64,000 bases of DNA from Streptomyces sp. CB02261 (lineage in GTDB: Bacteria > Actinomycetota > Actinomycetes > Streptomycetales > Streptomycetaceae): NCBI RefSeq assembly GCF_001905665.1, contig NZ_LIVX01000003.1:71478-135477 (forward strand), given 5' to 3'. The position numbers were made by a program, and so were the translations under genes. This document shows, piece by piece, positions 1 through 8,942 of the stretch (positions within the stretch are counted from its first letter, which is position 1; each line of letters begins with the position of its first letter). The notes beneath the pieces are model-generated. The model was not told the DNA's origin, made no database searches, and worked only from the letters and a program-made list of their open reading frames with translations.

Positions 1-177
1 GGGGGCGGGCGGCGGGGCGTGATGTGCGCCACCCGTCGCCGGGGCGGCGGCGCGGGCCCGCTCGGCCGTACGCTGACCGGAGTCCCACGGGCCGGCCGCG
101 GTCACCGCCACGGCGGCCAGGGCCAGTCCGAGGGCGGCGGAGCCCGCCGTGAGCTGCCACATCCTCGGCTCGGGCAT
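1..177 (-). CDS. N-terminal fragment of an exported protein, possibly D-Ala-D-Ala carboxypeptidase
   Basis: Only the first 59 codons are present and the frame is open to the window edge. The chosen ATG has AAAGGGG about ten bases upstream; an internal ATG at base 162 is also possible. The visible protein starts MPEPRMWQ, has a hydrophobic Ala/Leu/Val segment at about residues 9-28, and continues with GPWDSGQRTAER. This fits a signal peptide or membrane anchor with the rest of the protein outside the cell. No catalytic domain is in view. In streptomycetes the gene divergent from ppa is commonly a PBP4/DacB-type D-alanyl-D-alanine carboxypeptidase; that name is inferred from position only. Confidence 0.6.
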   Translation of the reverse strand, partial: MPEPRMWQLTAGSAALGLALAAVAVTAAGPWDSGQRTAERARAAAPATGGAHHAPPPAP

Positions 178-279
178 TGCTGACCAGCCCCTTTCGCGAT
201 CACACACATGCGTGAGGGACACTTAATCACCGCGCGTCGTCGCGAGCATTCACTTGTGTTGATTCAGGAGGAGCCACCC

Positions 280-771
280 GTGGAGTTCGACGTTCTCATC
301 GAGATCCCGAAGGGATCGCGGAACAAGTACGAGGTCGACCACGAGACGGGTCGCATCCGTCTGGACCGTCGCCTCTTCACGTCGACGGCCTACCCGACCG
401 ACTACGGCTACGTCGAGAACACCCTGGGTGAGGACGGCGACCCGCTGGACGCGCTCGTCATCCTCGACGAGCCCACGTTCCCGGGCTGCCTGATCAAGTG
501 CCGCGCCATCGGCATGTTCCGTATGACGGACGAGGCGGGCGGCGACGACAAGCTGCTGTGCGTCCCGGCGACGGACCCGCGCATGGAGCACCTGCGGGAC
601 ATCCACCACGTGGCCGAGTTCGACCGCCTGGAGATCCAGCACTTCTTCGAGGTCTACAAGGACCTGGAGCCGGGCAAGTCGGTCGAGGGCGCCGACTGGG
701 TCGGTCGCGCCGAGGCCGAGGAAGAGATCGAGAAGTCGTACGCGCGCGCCAAGGAGCAGGGCGGCCACTGA
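280..771 (+). CDS. ppa: Soluble inorganic pyrophosphatase (family I)
   Basis: The 163-residue product hydrolyses pyrophosphate to two phosphates in the cytoplasm and so pulls nucleotide, aminoacyl-tRNA and polymer synthesis forward. The family I signature DGDPLD is at residues 52-57, with the three metal-binding aspartates D52, D54 and D57. The upstream [11 protein letters not shown] and the YPTDYGYV segment (38-45) are also typical. The length is the usual bacterial size of about 165. The GTG at 280 is preferred over upstream codons because CAGGAGGAG lies about six bases before it and the protein then begins [12 protein letters not shown], as in the family. It stands alone and ends at a strong hairpin. 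The window also encodes a membrane pyrophosphatase (54541-56850). Confidence 0.98.
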   Translation: MEFDVLIEIPKGSRNKYEVDHETGRIRLDRRLFTSTAYPTDYGYVENTLGEDGDPLDALVILDEPTFPGCLIKCRAIGMFRMTDEAGGDDKLLCVPATDPRMEHLRDIHHVAEFDRLEIQHFFEVYKDLEPGKSVEGADWVGRAEAEEEIEKSYARAKEQGGH

Positions 772-795
772 GCCCCCGGTTCTGTCGATCGCGTG

Positions 796-826
796 AAGGC
801 GGTGCACCTGTGGGGTGCACCGCCTT
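796..826 (+). terminator. Intrinsic terminator of ppa
   Basis: A perfect 13-bp stem (AAGGCGGTGCACC, 796-808, with its complement at 814-826) closes a 5-base loop and is followed by a single further T. It starts 24 bases after the ppa stop, so it most likely ends ppa transcription before the ThrE-type gene. Confidence 0.8.
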
Positions 827-891
827 TCGCGTGTCTGTCGCACACTCATACTGGAATGCACGGTTCCTGGAGAGAGAGCGAGGCGGGCAGA

Positions 892-2562
892 GTGGTGGCG
901 GAGCCGAACGGCTCGAGGGGGAATCCGGACGACGCTCCGGAGGACCGTAAGCCGCAGTCGGACGAGGCGCGGAGCGCGTTCGTCCCGCCTGCGGGGGTGG
1001 AGCAGCCCACGCCGCCGGAGGAGGAGCATCCGACCTCCGAGTTCGCTCTTCCCGCCGGGTTCACCGCGGAGCCGCCGGCCGAGCAGGAGGGGTCGGCGTT
1101 CGCGACGCCGGCGACCTATTCGGCGAAGAGCTCGCCGCCCGCGTTCACCCCGGCGTACGGGGTGCCGTTGGTGCGGCTGTCGAAGGACGCGCCGTGGCAG
1201 GACCGGATGCGGACCATGCTGCGGCTGCCGGTGGGCGAGCGGCCGGTGCCGGAGGCGGCGCGCAAGGAGGACGAGGCCGGTCCCTCGGTGCCGCGTGTGC
1301 TCGACCTGACGCTGCGTATCGGGGAGCTGCTGCTCGCGGGCGGGGAGGGCGCGGAGGACGTCGAGGCGGCGATGTTCGCGATCTGCCGCTCGTACGGTCT
1401 GGACCGGGTCGAGCCGACGGTGACGTTCACGCTGTTGTCCGTCACGTACCAGCCGTCGCTCGTGGACGATCCGATCACGGCGAACCGGACGGTACGGCGT
1501 CGGGGGACGGACTACACGCGGCTCGCGGCGGTGTACACGCTGCTCGCCGATCTCAACGCGCGGGCGCACGAGGTGACGACGGAGGAGGCGTACCGGCGGC
1601 TCGCGGAGATCCGGCGGAACCGGCATCCGTATCCGGGGTGGGTCCTGACGTCGGCGGCGGGGGTGCTGGCGGGTGCGGCCTCGGTGCTGCTGGGCGGTGG
1701 TCTGACGGTCTTCCTGGTGGCCGCGCTGGGCGCGGTGCTCGGTGACCGGCTGGCGTGGCTGTGCGCGGGGCGTGGGCTGCCGGAGTTCTACCAGTTCCTG
1801 GTGGCGGCGATGCCGCCGGCGGCGATGGGTGTGCTGCTGACGATGCTGCACGCGGATCTGCGGCCGTCGGCGGTGATCACGGGTGGTCTGTTCGCGCTGA
1901 TTCCGGGGCGGGCGCTCGTGGCGGCGGTGCAGGACGGTCTGACCGGTTTCTACATCACGGCCTCGGCGCGGCTCCTGGAGGTGGCGTACTTCTTCGTCGC
2001 GATCGTGGTGGGCGTGCTGTCGGTGCTGTACATCGCCGTGCAGTTCGACGCGCAGCTCAATCCCGAGGGGGCGCTGCAGGCGGAGGAGCGGCCGGTGGTC
2101 CAGATCCTGGCGTCGATGGTGCTGTGCGCGACCTTCGCGATCCTGTTGCAGCAGTCGCGGGCGACGGTGCTGTTCGCGACGCTGAACGGCGGGGTGGCGT
2201 GGGTGATCTACGCGTCGATCGCGGTGACGGCGGAGGGGTCGACGGTGATGGCGACGGCGGTGGCGGCGGGTCTGGTGGGGCTCTTCGGGCAGTTGATCGC
2301 CCGCTACGAGCACACCTCGTCGCTGCCGTACGTGACGGCGGCGATCGGGCCGCTGCTGCCCGGTTCGGCGACGTACTTCGGGGTGCTGGCGATCGCCCAG
2401 AACAATCTGGACCAGGGTTTCGCGTCGCTGGCGAAGGCGGCGGCGCTCGCTCTGGCGATCGCGATCGGGGTGAACCTGGGAGGCGAGCTGGCCCGTCTCT
2501 TCATGCAGGCCCCGGGCGCGGCGGCGGCGCGGCGCGCCGCGAAGCGCACCCGGGGGTTCTGA
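892..2562 (+). CDS. Threonine/serine exporter family protein (ThrE type)
   Basis: This 556-residue integral membrane protein belongs to the ThrE family, which exports threonine and serine by the proton motive force in Corynebacterium. The first 130 or so residues are charged, Pro/Glu-rich and probably disordered. A soluble region follows, with the family's typical LTLRIGELLLAGGEGAEDVE (about 137-156). From about residue 250 there are around ten hydrophobic helices. The last residues are basic (RRAAKRTRGF). GTG at 892 or 895 is chosen because an earlier start would run into the ppa terminator; the ribosome site there (AGGCGGG) is weak, so the start is not certain. The substrate is inferred from the family. 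Confidence 0.85.
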   Translation: MVAEPNGSRGNPDDAPEDRKPQSDEARSAFVPPAGVEQPTPPEEEHPTSEFALPAGFTAEPPAEQEGSAFATPATYSAKSSPPAFTPAYGVPLVRLSKDAPWQDRMRTMLRLPVGERPVPEAARKEDEAGPSVPRVLDLTLRIGELLLAGGEGAEDVEAAMFAICRSYGLDRVEPTVTFTLLSVTYQPSLVDDPITANRTVRRRGTDYTRLAAVYTLLADLNARAHEVTTEEAYRRLAEIRRNRHPYPGWVLTSAAGVLAGAASVLLGGGLTVFLVAALGAVLGDRLAWLCAGRGLPEFYQFLVAAMPPAAMGVLLTMLHADLRPSAVITGGLFALIPGRALVAAVQDGLTGFYITASARLLEVAYFFVAIVVGVLSVLYIAVQFDAQLNPEGALQAEERPVVQILASMVLCATFAILLQQSRATVLFATLNGGVAWVIYASIAVTAEGSTVMATAVAAGLVGLFGQLIARYEHTSSLPYVTAAIGPLLPGSATYFGVLAIAQNNLDQGFASLAKAAALALAIAIGVNLGGELARLFMQAPGAAAARRAAKRTRGF

Positions 2563-2580
2563 CCTCGGTCGCGCCGGGGG

Positions 2581-3276
2581 TCAGCGCTTGGCGTGGCGGC
2601 CGCGGGGGTTCGGGGCGCCGGGGGCGTCGTGGTCGCTGCCGTCGGCCTGCGCCTTCTTGGACTGGGAGCGGGCGCGGAGGAACTCGATCACGATCGGGAT
2701 CACGGAGATCAGGACGATCCCGACGAGGATCATCTCGATGTGCTTGTGCACGAAGTCGATCTTGCCGAGGGAGGCGCCGAGCAGGGTCACGCCGGCGCCC
2801 CACAGGACTCCGCCGATGATGTTGAACGTGATGAACGAGCGGTAGTTCATCCGGCTGACGCCCGCGATGATCGGCGTGAACGTCCGCACGATGGGGACGA
2901 AGCGGGCCAGGATGAGCGACTTCGGGCCGTGCTTCTCGAAGAACTCGTGGGCCTTCTCGACGTTCTCCTGCTTGAAGAGCCTGGAGTCGGGGCGCTTGAA
3001 GAGGGCGGGGCCCACCTTGCGGCCGAAGAGGTAGCCGACCTGGTCGCCGATGATCGCGGCGGCCACCACCAGGGTGCAGACCACCCACAGCGGCGAGTCG
3101 AGCTTTCCGGTGGTGACCAGGAGGCCCGTGGTGAAGAGCAGCGAGTCGCCGGGCAGGAAGAACCCGATGAGGAGTCCGGACTCGGCGAAGACGATGACGA
3201 GGACACCGATCAGACCAAAGGTCTGGATCAGATAGTCAGGGTCCAGCCAGCTCGGTCCGAGGGCAAGCGTGTTCAC
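2581..3276 (-). CDS. DedA family membrane protein
   Basis: The 231-residue polytopic protein carries the DedA (SNARE-associated PF09335) hallmarks: ESGLLIGFFLPGDSLLFTTG in the first third, GYLFGRKVG, and the conserved ARFVPIVRTFTPIIAG segment with its essential Arg. DedA proteins act as undecaprenyl-phosphate or phospholipid translocases and affect membrane potential and cell division. The C-terminus is basic and hydrophilic (about 35 residues). The GTG start gives VNTLALGPSWLDPD and has GCAGGAG about ten bases upstream. It converges on the ThrE-type gene, with 18 bases between stops and no obvious terminator there. The lipid substrate cannot be read from sequence. Confidence 0.92.
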   Translation of the reverse strand: MNTLALGPSWLDPDYLIQTFGLIGVLVIVFAESGLLIGFFLPGDSLLFTTGLLVTTGKLDSPLWVVCTLVVAAAIIGDQVGYLFGRKVGPALFKRPDSRLFKQENVEKAHEFFEKHGPKSLILARFVPIVRTFTPIIAGVSRMNYRSFITFNIIGGVLWGAGVTLLGASLGKIDFVHKHIEMILVGIVLISVIPIVIEFLRARSQSKKAQADGSDHDAPGAPNPRGRHAKR

Positions 3277-3427
3277 GGGTTCCGGGCTCCTGCGGTCGGT
3301 GGGGGCATGGGGGACGGCTGGCCCCAAGCTATCAACGCGGGGCGGACGCGACCGGTTCCACCCGGGGCCCACGGGATGCGGAGACGGGGCGCGGCCCTGA
3401 GGCTGGGGGGTCAGGAGGTGTATGCCG

Positions 3428-3796
3428 ATGGGCATCGAGGAGTACGGAGGCGGTCAGGGACCGCACCCCGACGTGCTGGTCGTGACGACGAACGACGTGC
3501 CGGGCTTTGAAGTGCGGCAGGTGATCGGTGAGGTCTTCGGGCTCACCGTCCGGTCCCGCCATCTGGGCAGTCAGATCGGCGCGGGTCTGAAGTCGATGAT
3601 CGGCGGGGAGCTGAGGGGTCTGACGAAGACCCTCGTGCAGACCCGCAACCAGGCGATGGAACGTCTGGTGGAGCAGGCGCAGTCGCGCGGGGCGAACGCC
3701 GTGCTGATGTTCCGCTTCGACGTGACGGAGGCGGCGGACGTGGGCACGGAGGTGTGCGCGTACGGCACGGCGGTGGTGATCGCGCCTCGGGCGTGA
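3428..3796 (+). CDS. YbjQ/UPF0145 family heavy-metal-binding-like protein
   Basis: The 122-residue protein matches the YbjQ (UPF0145, DUF74) family: VLVVTTNDVPGFEV at the start, a conserved central region with RSRHLGSQIGAGLKS and GELRGLT, then Gly-Ala-Asn-Ala and a final strand GTAVVIAP. Members form small pentameric domains of unknown function sometimes labelled heavy-metal binding. AGGAGG at 3413-3418 is nine bases from the ATG at 3428 and only three from the ATG at 3422, so the later start is used. The last 44 bases of the gene, including the stop, are repeated just downstream (see the repeat at 3760-3852). Confidence 0.88.
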   Translation: MGIEEYGGGQGPHPDVLVVTTNDVPGFEVRQVIGEVFGLTVRSRHLGSQIGAGLKSMIGGELRGLTKTLVQTRNQAMERLVEQAQSRGANAVLMFRFDVTEAADVGTEVCAYGTAVVIAPRA

Positions 3797-3852
3797 GGCC
3801 GGGGGCGTGTACCGCACGGGGGTGGTGATCGCGCCTGGGGCGTGAGGCCGGG
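3760..3852 (+). repeat. 49-bp-period duplication of a gene end
   Basis: Bases 3760-3803 (the last 12 codons of the YbjQ-like gene plus the stop and a few more bases) recur at 3809-3852 with four or five mismatches. The second copy keeps the reading frame pattern of the tail and a TGA but has no gene around it. The rest of the gap to 4029 contains further GC-rich short repeats (two copies of GGGGTGGGCCTG) and no convincing gene. Confidence 0.8.
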
Positions 3853-4029
3853 TCGGAGTCCGGGCGGTGACCGCCGCCTGCGGGGTGGGCCTGTGCGGGG
3901 CGCCGGGGTGGGCCTGACCGGTGACCGCCCCCGGGCGCGTCCGTGGGGCCCGCGGGGATCGTGGTTCGCGCAGGCGTTCGGGTCCCGGCTTGGGGCGTTG
4001 TGCGGCTTTTGCTCACTTATGGTGGGGCG

Positions 4030-5319
4030 GTGGCTACCGATCGCGCTCAGCCTGCTCCGTCCGCCCCCTCCGGCGAGACCCCGCTGCGGGTCCTGCTGCC
4101 GCAGGTACTGCCCGCGGTCGTGGTCGGGGCGGCGGCGAGCCTGCTGTTCCTGGGGATCAGCGCCCTCGCGGAGCAACTCGAGGGCGTCCTCTGGGACGAC
4201 CTGCCGGACGCCCTCGGCATCGGCGGCCACTCCTCCCTCTGGATCATCATCATGCTCACGGCGACCGGGATCGCCGTGGGCCTCGTCGTCTGGAAGGTGC
4301 CGGGGCACGCCGGTCCCGACCCCGCCTCCACCGGCCTGGGCGGGCCGCCCCTCGCCCCCGGGGTGGTCCCGGGGCTGCTGCTCGCGAGCACGCTCGCTCT
4401 CGCCGGCGGGGTCAGCCTCGGCCCCGAGAACCCGATCATCGCGACCAACATCGCCCTCGCCTACTGGCTCGGCCGCAAGGCCCTGCCCGCGGTGCCGGGC
4501 GCCGCCTGGGTCGCCCTCGCCGCGTCCGCCACGATCGGCGCCCTCTTCGGCACCCCCGTGGCCGCCGCCCTCGTCATCTCCGAGGCCCTGACCGGGCAGC
4601 CCGGCCGCGGCTCCCTGTGGGACCGGCTCTTCGCCCCGCTCGTCGCCGCCGGCACCGGCGCGATGACCACCCAGCTCCTCGCCGAGCCCAGCTTCGCCCT
4701 GGGCCTCCCGCCGCTCAACGACCCCGGCTGGGGAGACCTCCTCGCCTCCCTCGTGATCGCCTCCGCCGCGGCTGTCTTCGGCCTCGGCGCCTGCTCCCTC
4801 TTCCCCCATGTCCACGCCGCCTTCGGGCGGCTGCGCCACCCGATGCTGATGCTGCCCCTCGGCGGCCTCGTCCTCGGTCTCCTCGGCGCCCTCGGCGGGC
4901 CCCTGACCCTCTTCAAGGGCCTGGAGGAGACGAAGGAGCTCGCCTCCTCGATCGGCGGCTGGTCCTCCGGCGAACTGGCCAGGTTCGCCGTGGTCAAACT
5001 GCTCGCCCTCGTCGTCGCCGCCTCCTGCTGCTTCCGGGGCGGCCGCATCTTCCCCGCCGTCTTCATCGGCGCCGCCTTCGGGCTCCTCGCCCAGGCCCTC
5101 GTCCCCGAGGTCCACCCCGCGGTCGCCGTCTCCTCCGCCGTCCTCGGCGTCCTGCTCGCCACCACCCGGCAGGGCTGGATCAGCCTCTTCACCGGCGCCG
5201 TCCTCGCCGCCTCCCCCGCGGTGCTCGCCCTGCTCTGCATCGCCTCCCTCCCCGCCTGGCTGATCGTCACCGGCCGGCCGCAGCTCGAACTCGACGATCA
5301 GGGCCGATCCCGGCACTGA
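4030..5319 (+). CDS. ClC-type voltage-gated chloride channel family protein
   Basis: The 429-residue membrane protein has about ten helices arranged as in ClC channels and H+/Cl- antiporters. Recognisable parts are the SLGPENP loop after the first helices (where classical ClCs have G-K/R-E-G-P), the ALFGTPVAAALVISE helix and the CFRGGRIFPAVFIGAAFG segment, which corresponds to the GxFxP filter motif. The gating glutamate context is altered, so ion selectivity cannot be assumed. The GTG at 4030 has only a weak GGTGGGG site. The gene lies 32 bases before glutamate decarboxylase on the same strand, so the two are probably one operon. ClC antiporters balance charge during decarboxylase-driven proton removal, which supports a joint acid-stress role. 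Confidence 0.85.
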   Translation: MATDRAQPAPSAPSGETPLRVLLPQVLPAVVVGAAASLLFLGISALAEQLEGVLWDDLPDALGIGGHSSLWIIIMLTATGIAVGLVVWKVPGHAGPDPASTGLGGPPLAPGVVPGLLLASTLALAGGVSLGPENPIIATNIALAYWLGRKALPAVPGAAWVALAASATIGALFGTPVAAALVISEALTGQPGRGSLWDRLFAPLVAAGTGAMTTQLLAEPSFALGLPPLNDPGWGDLLASLVIASAAAVFGLGACSLFPHVHAAFGRLRHPMLMLPLGGLVLGLLGALGGPLTLFKGLEETKELASSIGGWSSGELARFAVVKLLALVVAASCCFRGGRIFPAVFIGAAFGLLAQALVPEVHPAVAVSSAVLGVLLATTRQGWISLFTGAVLAASPAVLALLCIASLPAWLIVTGRPQLELDDQGRSRH

Positions 5320-5351
5320 CCCCCGCTCCCCCACCGTCAGAAGGAGTCACC

Positions 5352-6770
5352 ATGCCGCTGCACAAGGGCCCCGCCGCCACCCCGTCCGAGCCCACGAGCC
5401 GGCTCGCCCTCAACCCCTTCTTCGGGCAGGCCAACCCGGTCGGCGGCATGACCGACGCACCGCCCCGTCACCGGCTGCCCGACGGCCCGCTCCCCCCGGC
5501 GAGCGCCTATCAGCTCGTCCACGACGAGCTGATGCTCGACGGCAACTCCCGCCTCAACCTCGCCACCTTCGTCACCACCTGGATGGAGCCCCAGGCCGGG
5601 GTGCTGATGAGCGAGTGCCGCGACAAGAACATGATCGACAAGGACGAGTACCCGCGCACCGCCGAACTGGAGCGCCGCTGCGTGGCGATGCTCGCCGACC
5701 TGTGGAACGCCCCGGACCCGTCCTCGGCCGTCGGCTGCTCCACCACCGGCTCCAGCGAGGCCTGCATGCTCGCCGGCATGGCCCTCAAGCGGCGCTGGGC
5801 CCAGCGGAACGCCGACCGCTACCGGGCCGGGGCCCGACCCAACCTGGTGATGGGTGTCAACGTCCAGGTCTGCTGGGAGAAGTTCTGCAACTTCTGGGAG
5901 GTCGAGGCCCGGCTGGTCCCCATGGAGGGTGACCGCTTCCACCTCGACGCCGAGTCCGCCGCCGCGCTCTGCGACGAGAACACCATCGGCGTCGTCGCCA
6001 TCCTCGGCTCCACCTTCGACGGCTCCTACGAACCGGTCGCCGAGATCTGCGCCGCTCTGGACGCGCTCCAGGAACGCACCGGTCTCGACGTCCCCGTCCA
6101 CGTCGACGGTGCCTCCGGCGCCATGGTCGCCCCCTTCATCGACGAGGACCTCGTGTGGGACTTCCGGCTCCCCCGCGTCTCCTCCATCAACACCTCCGGT
6201 CACAAGTACGGCCTGGTCTACCCGGGCGTCGGCTGGGCCCTGTGGCGCTCGCCCGCCGAACTCCCCGAGGAACTCGTCTTCCGCGTCAACTACCTGGGCG
6301 GCGACATGCCCACCTTCGCCCTCAACTTCTCCCGGCCGGGCGCGCAGGTCGTCGCGCAGTACTACACCTTCCTCAGGCTCGGCAGGGAGGGCTACCGGGC
6401 GGTGCAGCAGGCCTCCCGGGACATCGCCCGAGGCATCGCCGAACGCGTCGAGGCCATGGGGGACTTCCGGCTCCTCACCCGAGGCGACCAACTGCCCGTC
6501 TTCGCCTTCACCACCGCCCCCGACGTCACCTCCTTCGACGTCTTCGACGTGTCACGGCGGCTGCGTGAACGCGGCTGGCTGGTGCCCGCGTACACCTTCC
6601 CCGCCGACCGCGAGGACCTGTCCGTCCTGCGCGTGGTCTGCCGCAACGGCTTCTCGGCCGACCTGGCCGAACTCTTCGTCGAGGACCTGAAGCGCCTGCT
6701 GCCCGAACTGCGGCGCCAGTCGCAGCCGTTCACCCACGACAAGAGCGCCGCGACCTCCTTCCACCACTGA
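5352..6770 (+). CDS. gad: Glutamate decarboxylase
   Basis: This 472-residue PLP enzyme (group II decarboxylase fold) converts glutamate to GABA and CO2 while consuming a proton. The PLP lysine is K285 in SGHKYG. Other family landmarks are GCSTTGSSEACMLAGMALKR for phosphate binding, VHVDGASGAMVAPF with the pyridine-binding Asp, and NYLGGDMPTFALNFSRPG after the lysine. Length and motifs match bacterial GadB/GAD. AAGGAG is six bases before the ATG. It follows the ClC-type gene closely. No GABA antiporter gene is adjacent, so export of GABA would need another locus. Confidence 0.95.
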   Translation: MPLHKGPAATPSEPTSRLALNPFFGQANPVGGMTDAPPRHRLPDGPLPPASAYQLVHDELMLDGNSRLNLATFVTTWMEPQAGVLMSECRDKNMIDKDEYPRTAELERRCVAMLADLWNAPDPSSAVGCSTTGSSEACMLAGMALKRRWAQRNADRYRAGARPNLVMGVNVQVCWEKFCNFWEVEARLVPMEGDRFHLDAESAAALCDENTIGVVAILGSTFDGSYEPVAEICAALDALQERTGLDVPVHVDGASGAMVAPFIDEDLVWDFRLPRVSSINTSGHKYGLVYPGVGWALWRSPAELPEELVFRVNYLGGDMPTFALNFSRPGAQVVAQYYTFLRLGREGYRAVQQASRDIARGIAERVEAMGDFRLLTRGDQLPVFAFTTAPDVTSFDVFDVSRRLRERGWLVPAYTFPADREDLSVLRVVCRNGFSADLAELFVEDLKRLLPELRRQSQPFTHDKSAATSFHH

Positions 6771-6775
6771 CCGGC

Positions 6776-8086
6776 TCAGCCCACCCGGTCCTCGCAGGCC
6801 AGCTCGAACTCCGACCACCGCACCCCGTCCGCGGTCAGCTCGTACACACACCGCGAGCTCTCGCGCAGCAGACCCAGCGGGGTGCGGCGGACGAAGGACG
6901 TCCCCGTGTCGAGGAGGGTGAAGCGCCGCCCGCCGTCCACGCTCACGTACCCGTCGCGCTCCCCGCCGATCTCCACCCGGCCCCCGGGACCCGGCACCGG
7001 CACACCGAGGAGCGTGCGCGGCTCCGCCTCCGGTCCCGTGGTCCACGTCCGCTGCCAGCTCCTGCCCCCGTCCAGCGACCGGTGCAGGGCCCGCAGCGGG
7101 TTCTTGACGGGCTCACCGCCCGGCAGCTCGCCCAGCTCCGCCGCGTACACGGCGTCCCGGCCGACCACCACCGCGACCCCCCGCCCCGGCGTCGTCGCCG
7201 TACTCGGCAGCCGGCTCACCGTCCAGCTGCGGCCGGCGTCCCGGGACACCGCCACCGCCGCCCGCCCGGACAGCGGGTCCACCCCCGACACCCACCAGGA
7301 ACCGTCGGGCTCCGGCTGCGCCGCGGGCCACGGGTGCGCCCCGAGGAGCGGCTCCCGGACGAGCGCCCTGCGCCGCCCGTCCGCCGGGGAGACCACCACC
7401 AGGCGCTTCCGCGCGCACGCGTCGGGACCGGCCCCGGCCGGGTCGGCGCAGTCGGTGGTGAGCACCGCGCCCGCCGGTATCTCCGGGACGCGGCCCACCG
7501 TCCGCCGGTCGACGGCGCGCCAGCTCCGCCCGCCGTCCCGGGTGAACCAGGCCTCCTCCGGCCGGTCGCCGCCCCCGTCCGTGATCAGGGCCCGGCCGGG
7601 CCCGAGGACCTGCAGGTCCGCCGAGACGCCGTCGGTCCCGTGGATCCGGGGCAGCGGGGACCGCCGCGGCACCCACCGCTCCACCCCGGCGTCCCGCACG
7701 GCCACGTGCTGCCTGCAGAAGCCGCTCTCCGGGTCCTCGGCGACGCCCACGCACTCGGCGAGCAGCGCGAACCCGCTGCCGTCCCGCGCGAAACCCAGCG
7801 CGTGCGCCCCGCCGGGCAGCCCCGGCGCGGACGGTATCCGCGGCGGAGCGCCGTACACCCCCTCGTTCCGGAAGGCCGGGCTCCCCGAAGCGCCGCCGGG
7901 CGCCGACGCCCCCGTCCCCTGCCCCGGCCCGGAGGGCGCCGACGCCCCCTGCCCGGCGGGCCCCGCGCCCCCCGGTCCGGTGGAGGCCACCCCGCCCGGC
8001 CCCGCCCCCGACCAGCCCGTACACCCCGTCAGTACCAGCCACACCAGCGCCACGACGGCGCCGGCCACACCCATGGGCCTGCGCAT
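6776..8086 (-). CDS. Lipoprotein with BNR/sialidase-like repeats
   Basis: The 436-residue protein starts with a lipoprotein signal: basic MRRPMG, a hydrophobic stretch, and the lipobox LTGC with Cys22. Residues 23-75 are a low-complexity Gly/Pro/Ser/Ala linker. The remainder holds repeated Asp-box-like motifs such as SRDAGRSW, SLDGGRSW, TRDGGRSW and SVDGGRRF, which mark a six- or seven-bladed beta-propeller of the BNR/exo-alpha-sialidase superfamily. It should sit on the outer face of the membrane. Catalytic sialidase residues are not evident, so a binding or structural role is as likely as enzymatic activity. It lies downstream of the DrrAB-type genes on the same strand and converges with gad, five bases between stops. 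Confidence 0.82.
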   Translation of the reverse strand: MRRPMGVAGAVVALVWLVLTGCTGWSGAGPGGVASTGPGGAGPAGQGASAPSGPGQGTGASAPGGASGSPAFRNEGVYGAPPRIPSAPGLPGGAHALGFARDGSGFALLAECVGVAEDPESGFCRQHVAVRDAGVERWVPRRSPLPRIHGTDGVSADLQVLGPGRALITDGGGDRPEEAWFTRDGGRSWRAVDRRTVGRVPEIPAGAVLTTDCADPAGAGPDACARKRLVVVSPADGRRRALVREPLLGAHPWPAAQPEPDGSWWVSGVDPLSGRAAVAVSRDAGRSWTVSRLPSTATTPGRGVAVVVGRDAVYAAELGELPGGEPVKNPLRALHRSLDGGRSWQRTWTTGPEAEPRTLLGVPVPGPGGRVEIGGERDGYVSVDGGRRFTLLDTGTSFVRRTPLGLLRESSRCVYELTADGVRWSEFELACEDRVG

Positions 8087-8177
8087 CGCACGTCCCCCGT
8101 CCTCCCTCGGGCGGTCCGCGGTGAACCGCTGCTTTCAATACACCGCTCGCCGCCCCCGGGTTCCCACCTCCGCGCCG

Positions 8178-8942
8178 CTACTTCCCGAGCCGGCCGAACT
8201 TCCGTACCGCCAGGGGGAAGAAGACCGCGAGCAGCGCCAGCGGCCACACCACCGCCGCCCCGATGTGCCCCGGCTCGCCGCCCGGGTTGCCGAACAGCTC
8301 ACGGACCGCCGTCGCGGTCGCCGACATCGGGTTCCACTCCACGAACGTGCCGAGCCAGCCCGGCATCGCGTCCGGCGACGCGAACGCGTTGGAGAGGAAG
8401 CCGACGGGCCAGACCAGGATCTGCACCGCCTGCACCAGCTCGGCCCGCCCCGCGACCAGGGCGAGGAGGATCCCGATCCACAGCATCGCGAAGCGCAGCC
8501 ACAGCAGCAGCCCCAGGGCCGCCAGGGTGCTGCCGAGGCCGCCGTCCGCCCGCCAGCCGATCGCGTACCCGACGCCGACCATCACGAGCAGCCCCACCGT
8601 CGACTGGAGCATGTCGGCGGCGGCCCGCCCCACGAGCACCGCGCCGTCGCTCATCGGCATCGACCGGAACCGGTCGATCACGCCCTTGTTCAGGTCCTGC
8701 GTCACCGCCGTCATGGTGCCTTCGAGACCGAACACCATGGTCAGGGTGAGCATCCCGGGAACCAGGAAGTCGACGTAGTCGCCCTCGACGCTCCGCCCGC
8801 CACCCACCAGGTAGCCGAACATCAGCAGCATCATCACCGGGAACACGAGCCCGACCAGGACCTGCACCGGCTGCCTCGCCCAGTGCGCCAGCTCCCTGCG
8901 GGTCATCGTCCAGCAGTCGCTCACCACGTACGCCGCGCTCAT
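8178..8942 (-). CDS. ABC-2 type transporter permease (DrrB-like)
   Basis: The 254-residue protein has six predicted helices in the ABC2_membrane pattern of drug exporters such as DrrB. Landmarks are the N-terminal REL segment, [15 protein letters not shown], a first loop with [14 protein letters not shown], and the conserved [15 protein letters not shown]. The second half contains [18 protein letters not shown], typical of this family. Its start ATG overlaps the stop of the ATP-binding gene by four bases, so the two are translationally coupled. Together they should form an exporter for a hydrophobic compound; the compound is unknown. Confidence 0.93.
   Translation of the reverse strand: MSAAYVVSDCWTMTRRELAHWARQPVQVLVGLVFPVMMLLMFGYLVGGGRSVEGDYVDFLVPGMLTLTMVFGLEGTMTAVTQDLNKGVIDRFRSMPMSDGAVLVGRAAADMLQSTVGLLVMVGVGYAIGWRADGGLGSTLAALGLLLWLRFAMLWIGILLALVAGRAELVQAVQILVWPVGFLSNAFASPDAMPGWLGTFVEWNPMSATATAVRELFGNPGGEPGHIGAAVVWPLALLAVFFPLAVRKFGRLGK

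Noticed and set aside
250..2313. Long open frame on the minus strand across ppa and the ThrE-type gene
   Set aside because: It is a shadow of GC-rich coding sequence: the product is Arg/His/Pro-rich with no family signature, while both plus-strand genes have clear domains.
3571..5334. Gly/Glu-rich open frame antisense to the ClC-type gene
   Set aside because: The sequence is an artefact of the opposite frame of a high-GC gene with strong third-position bias; there is no start signal or domain.
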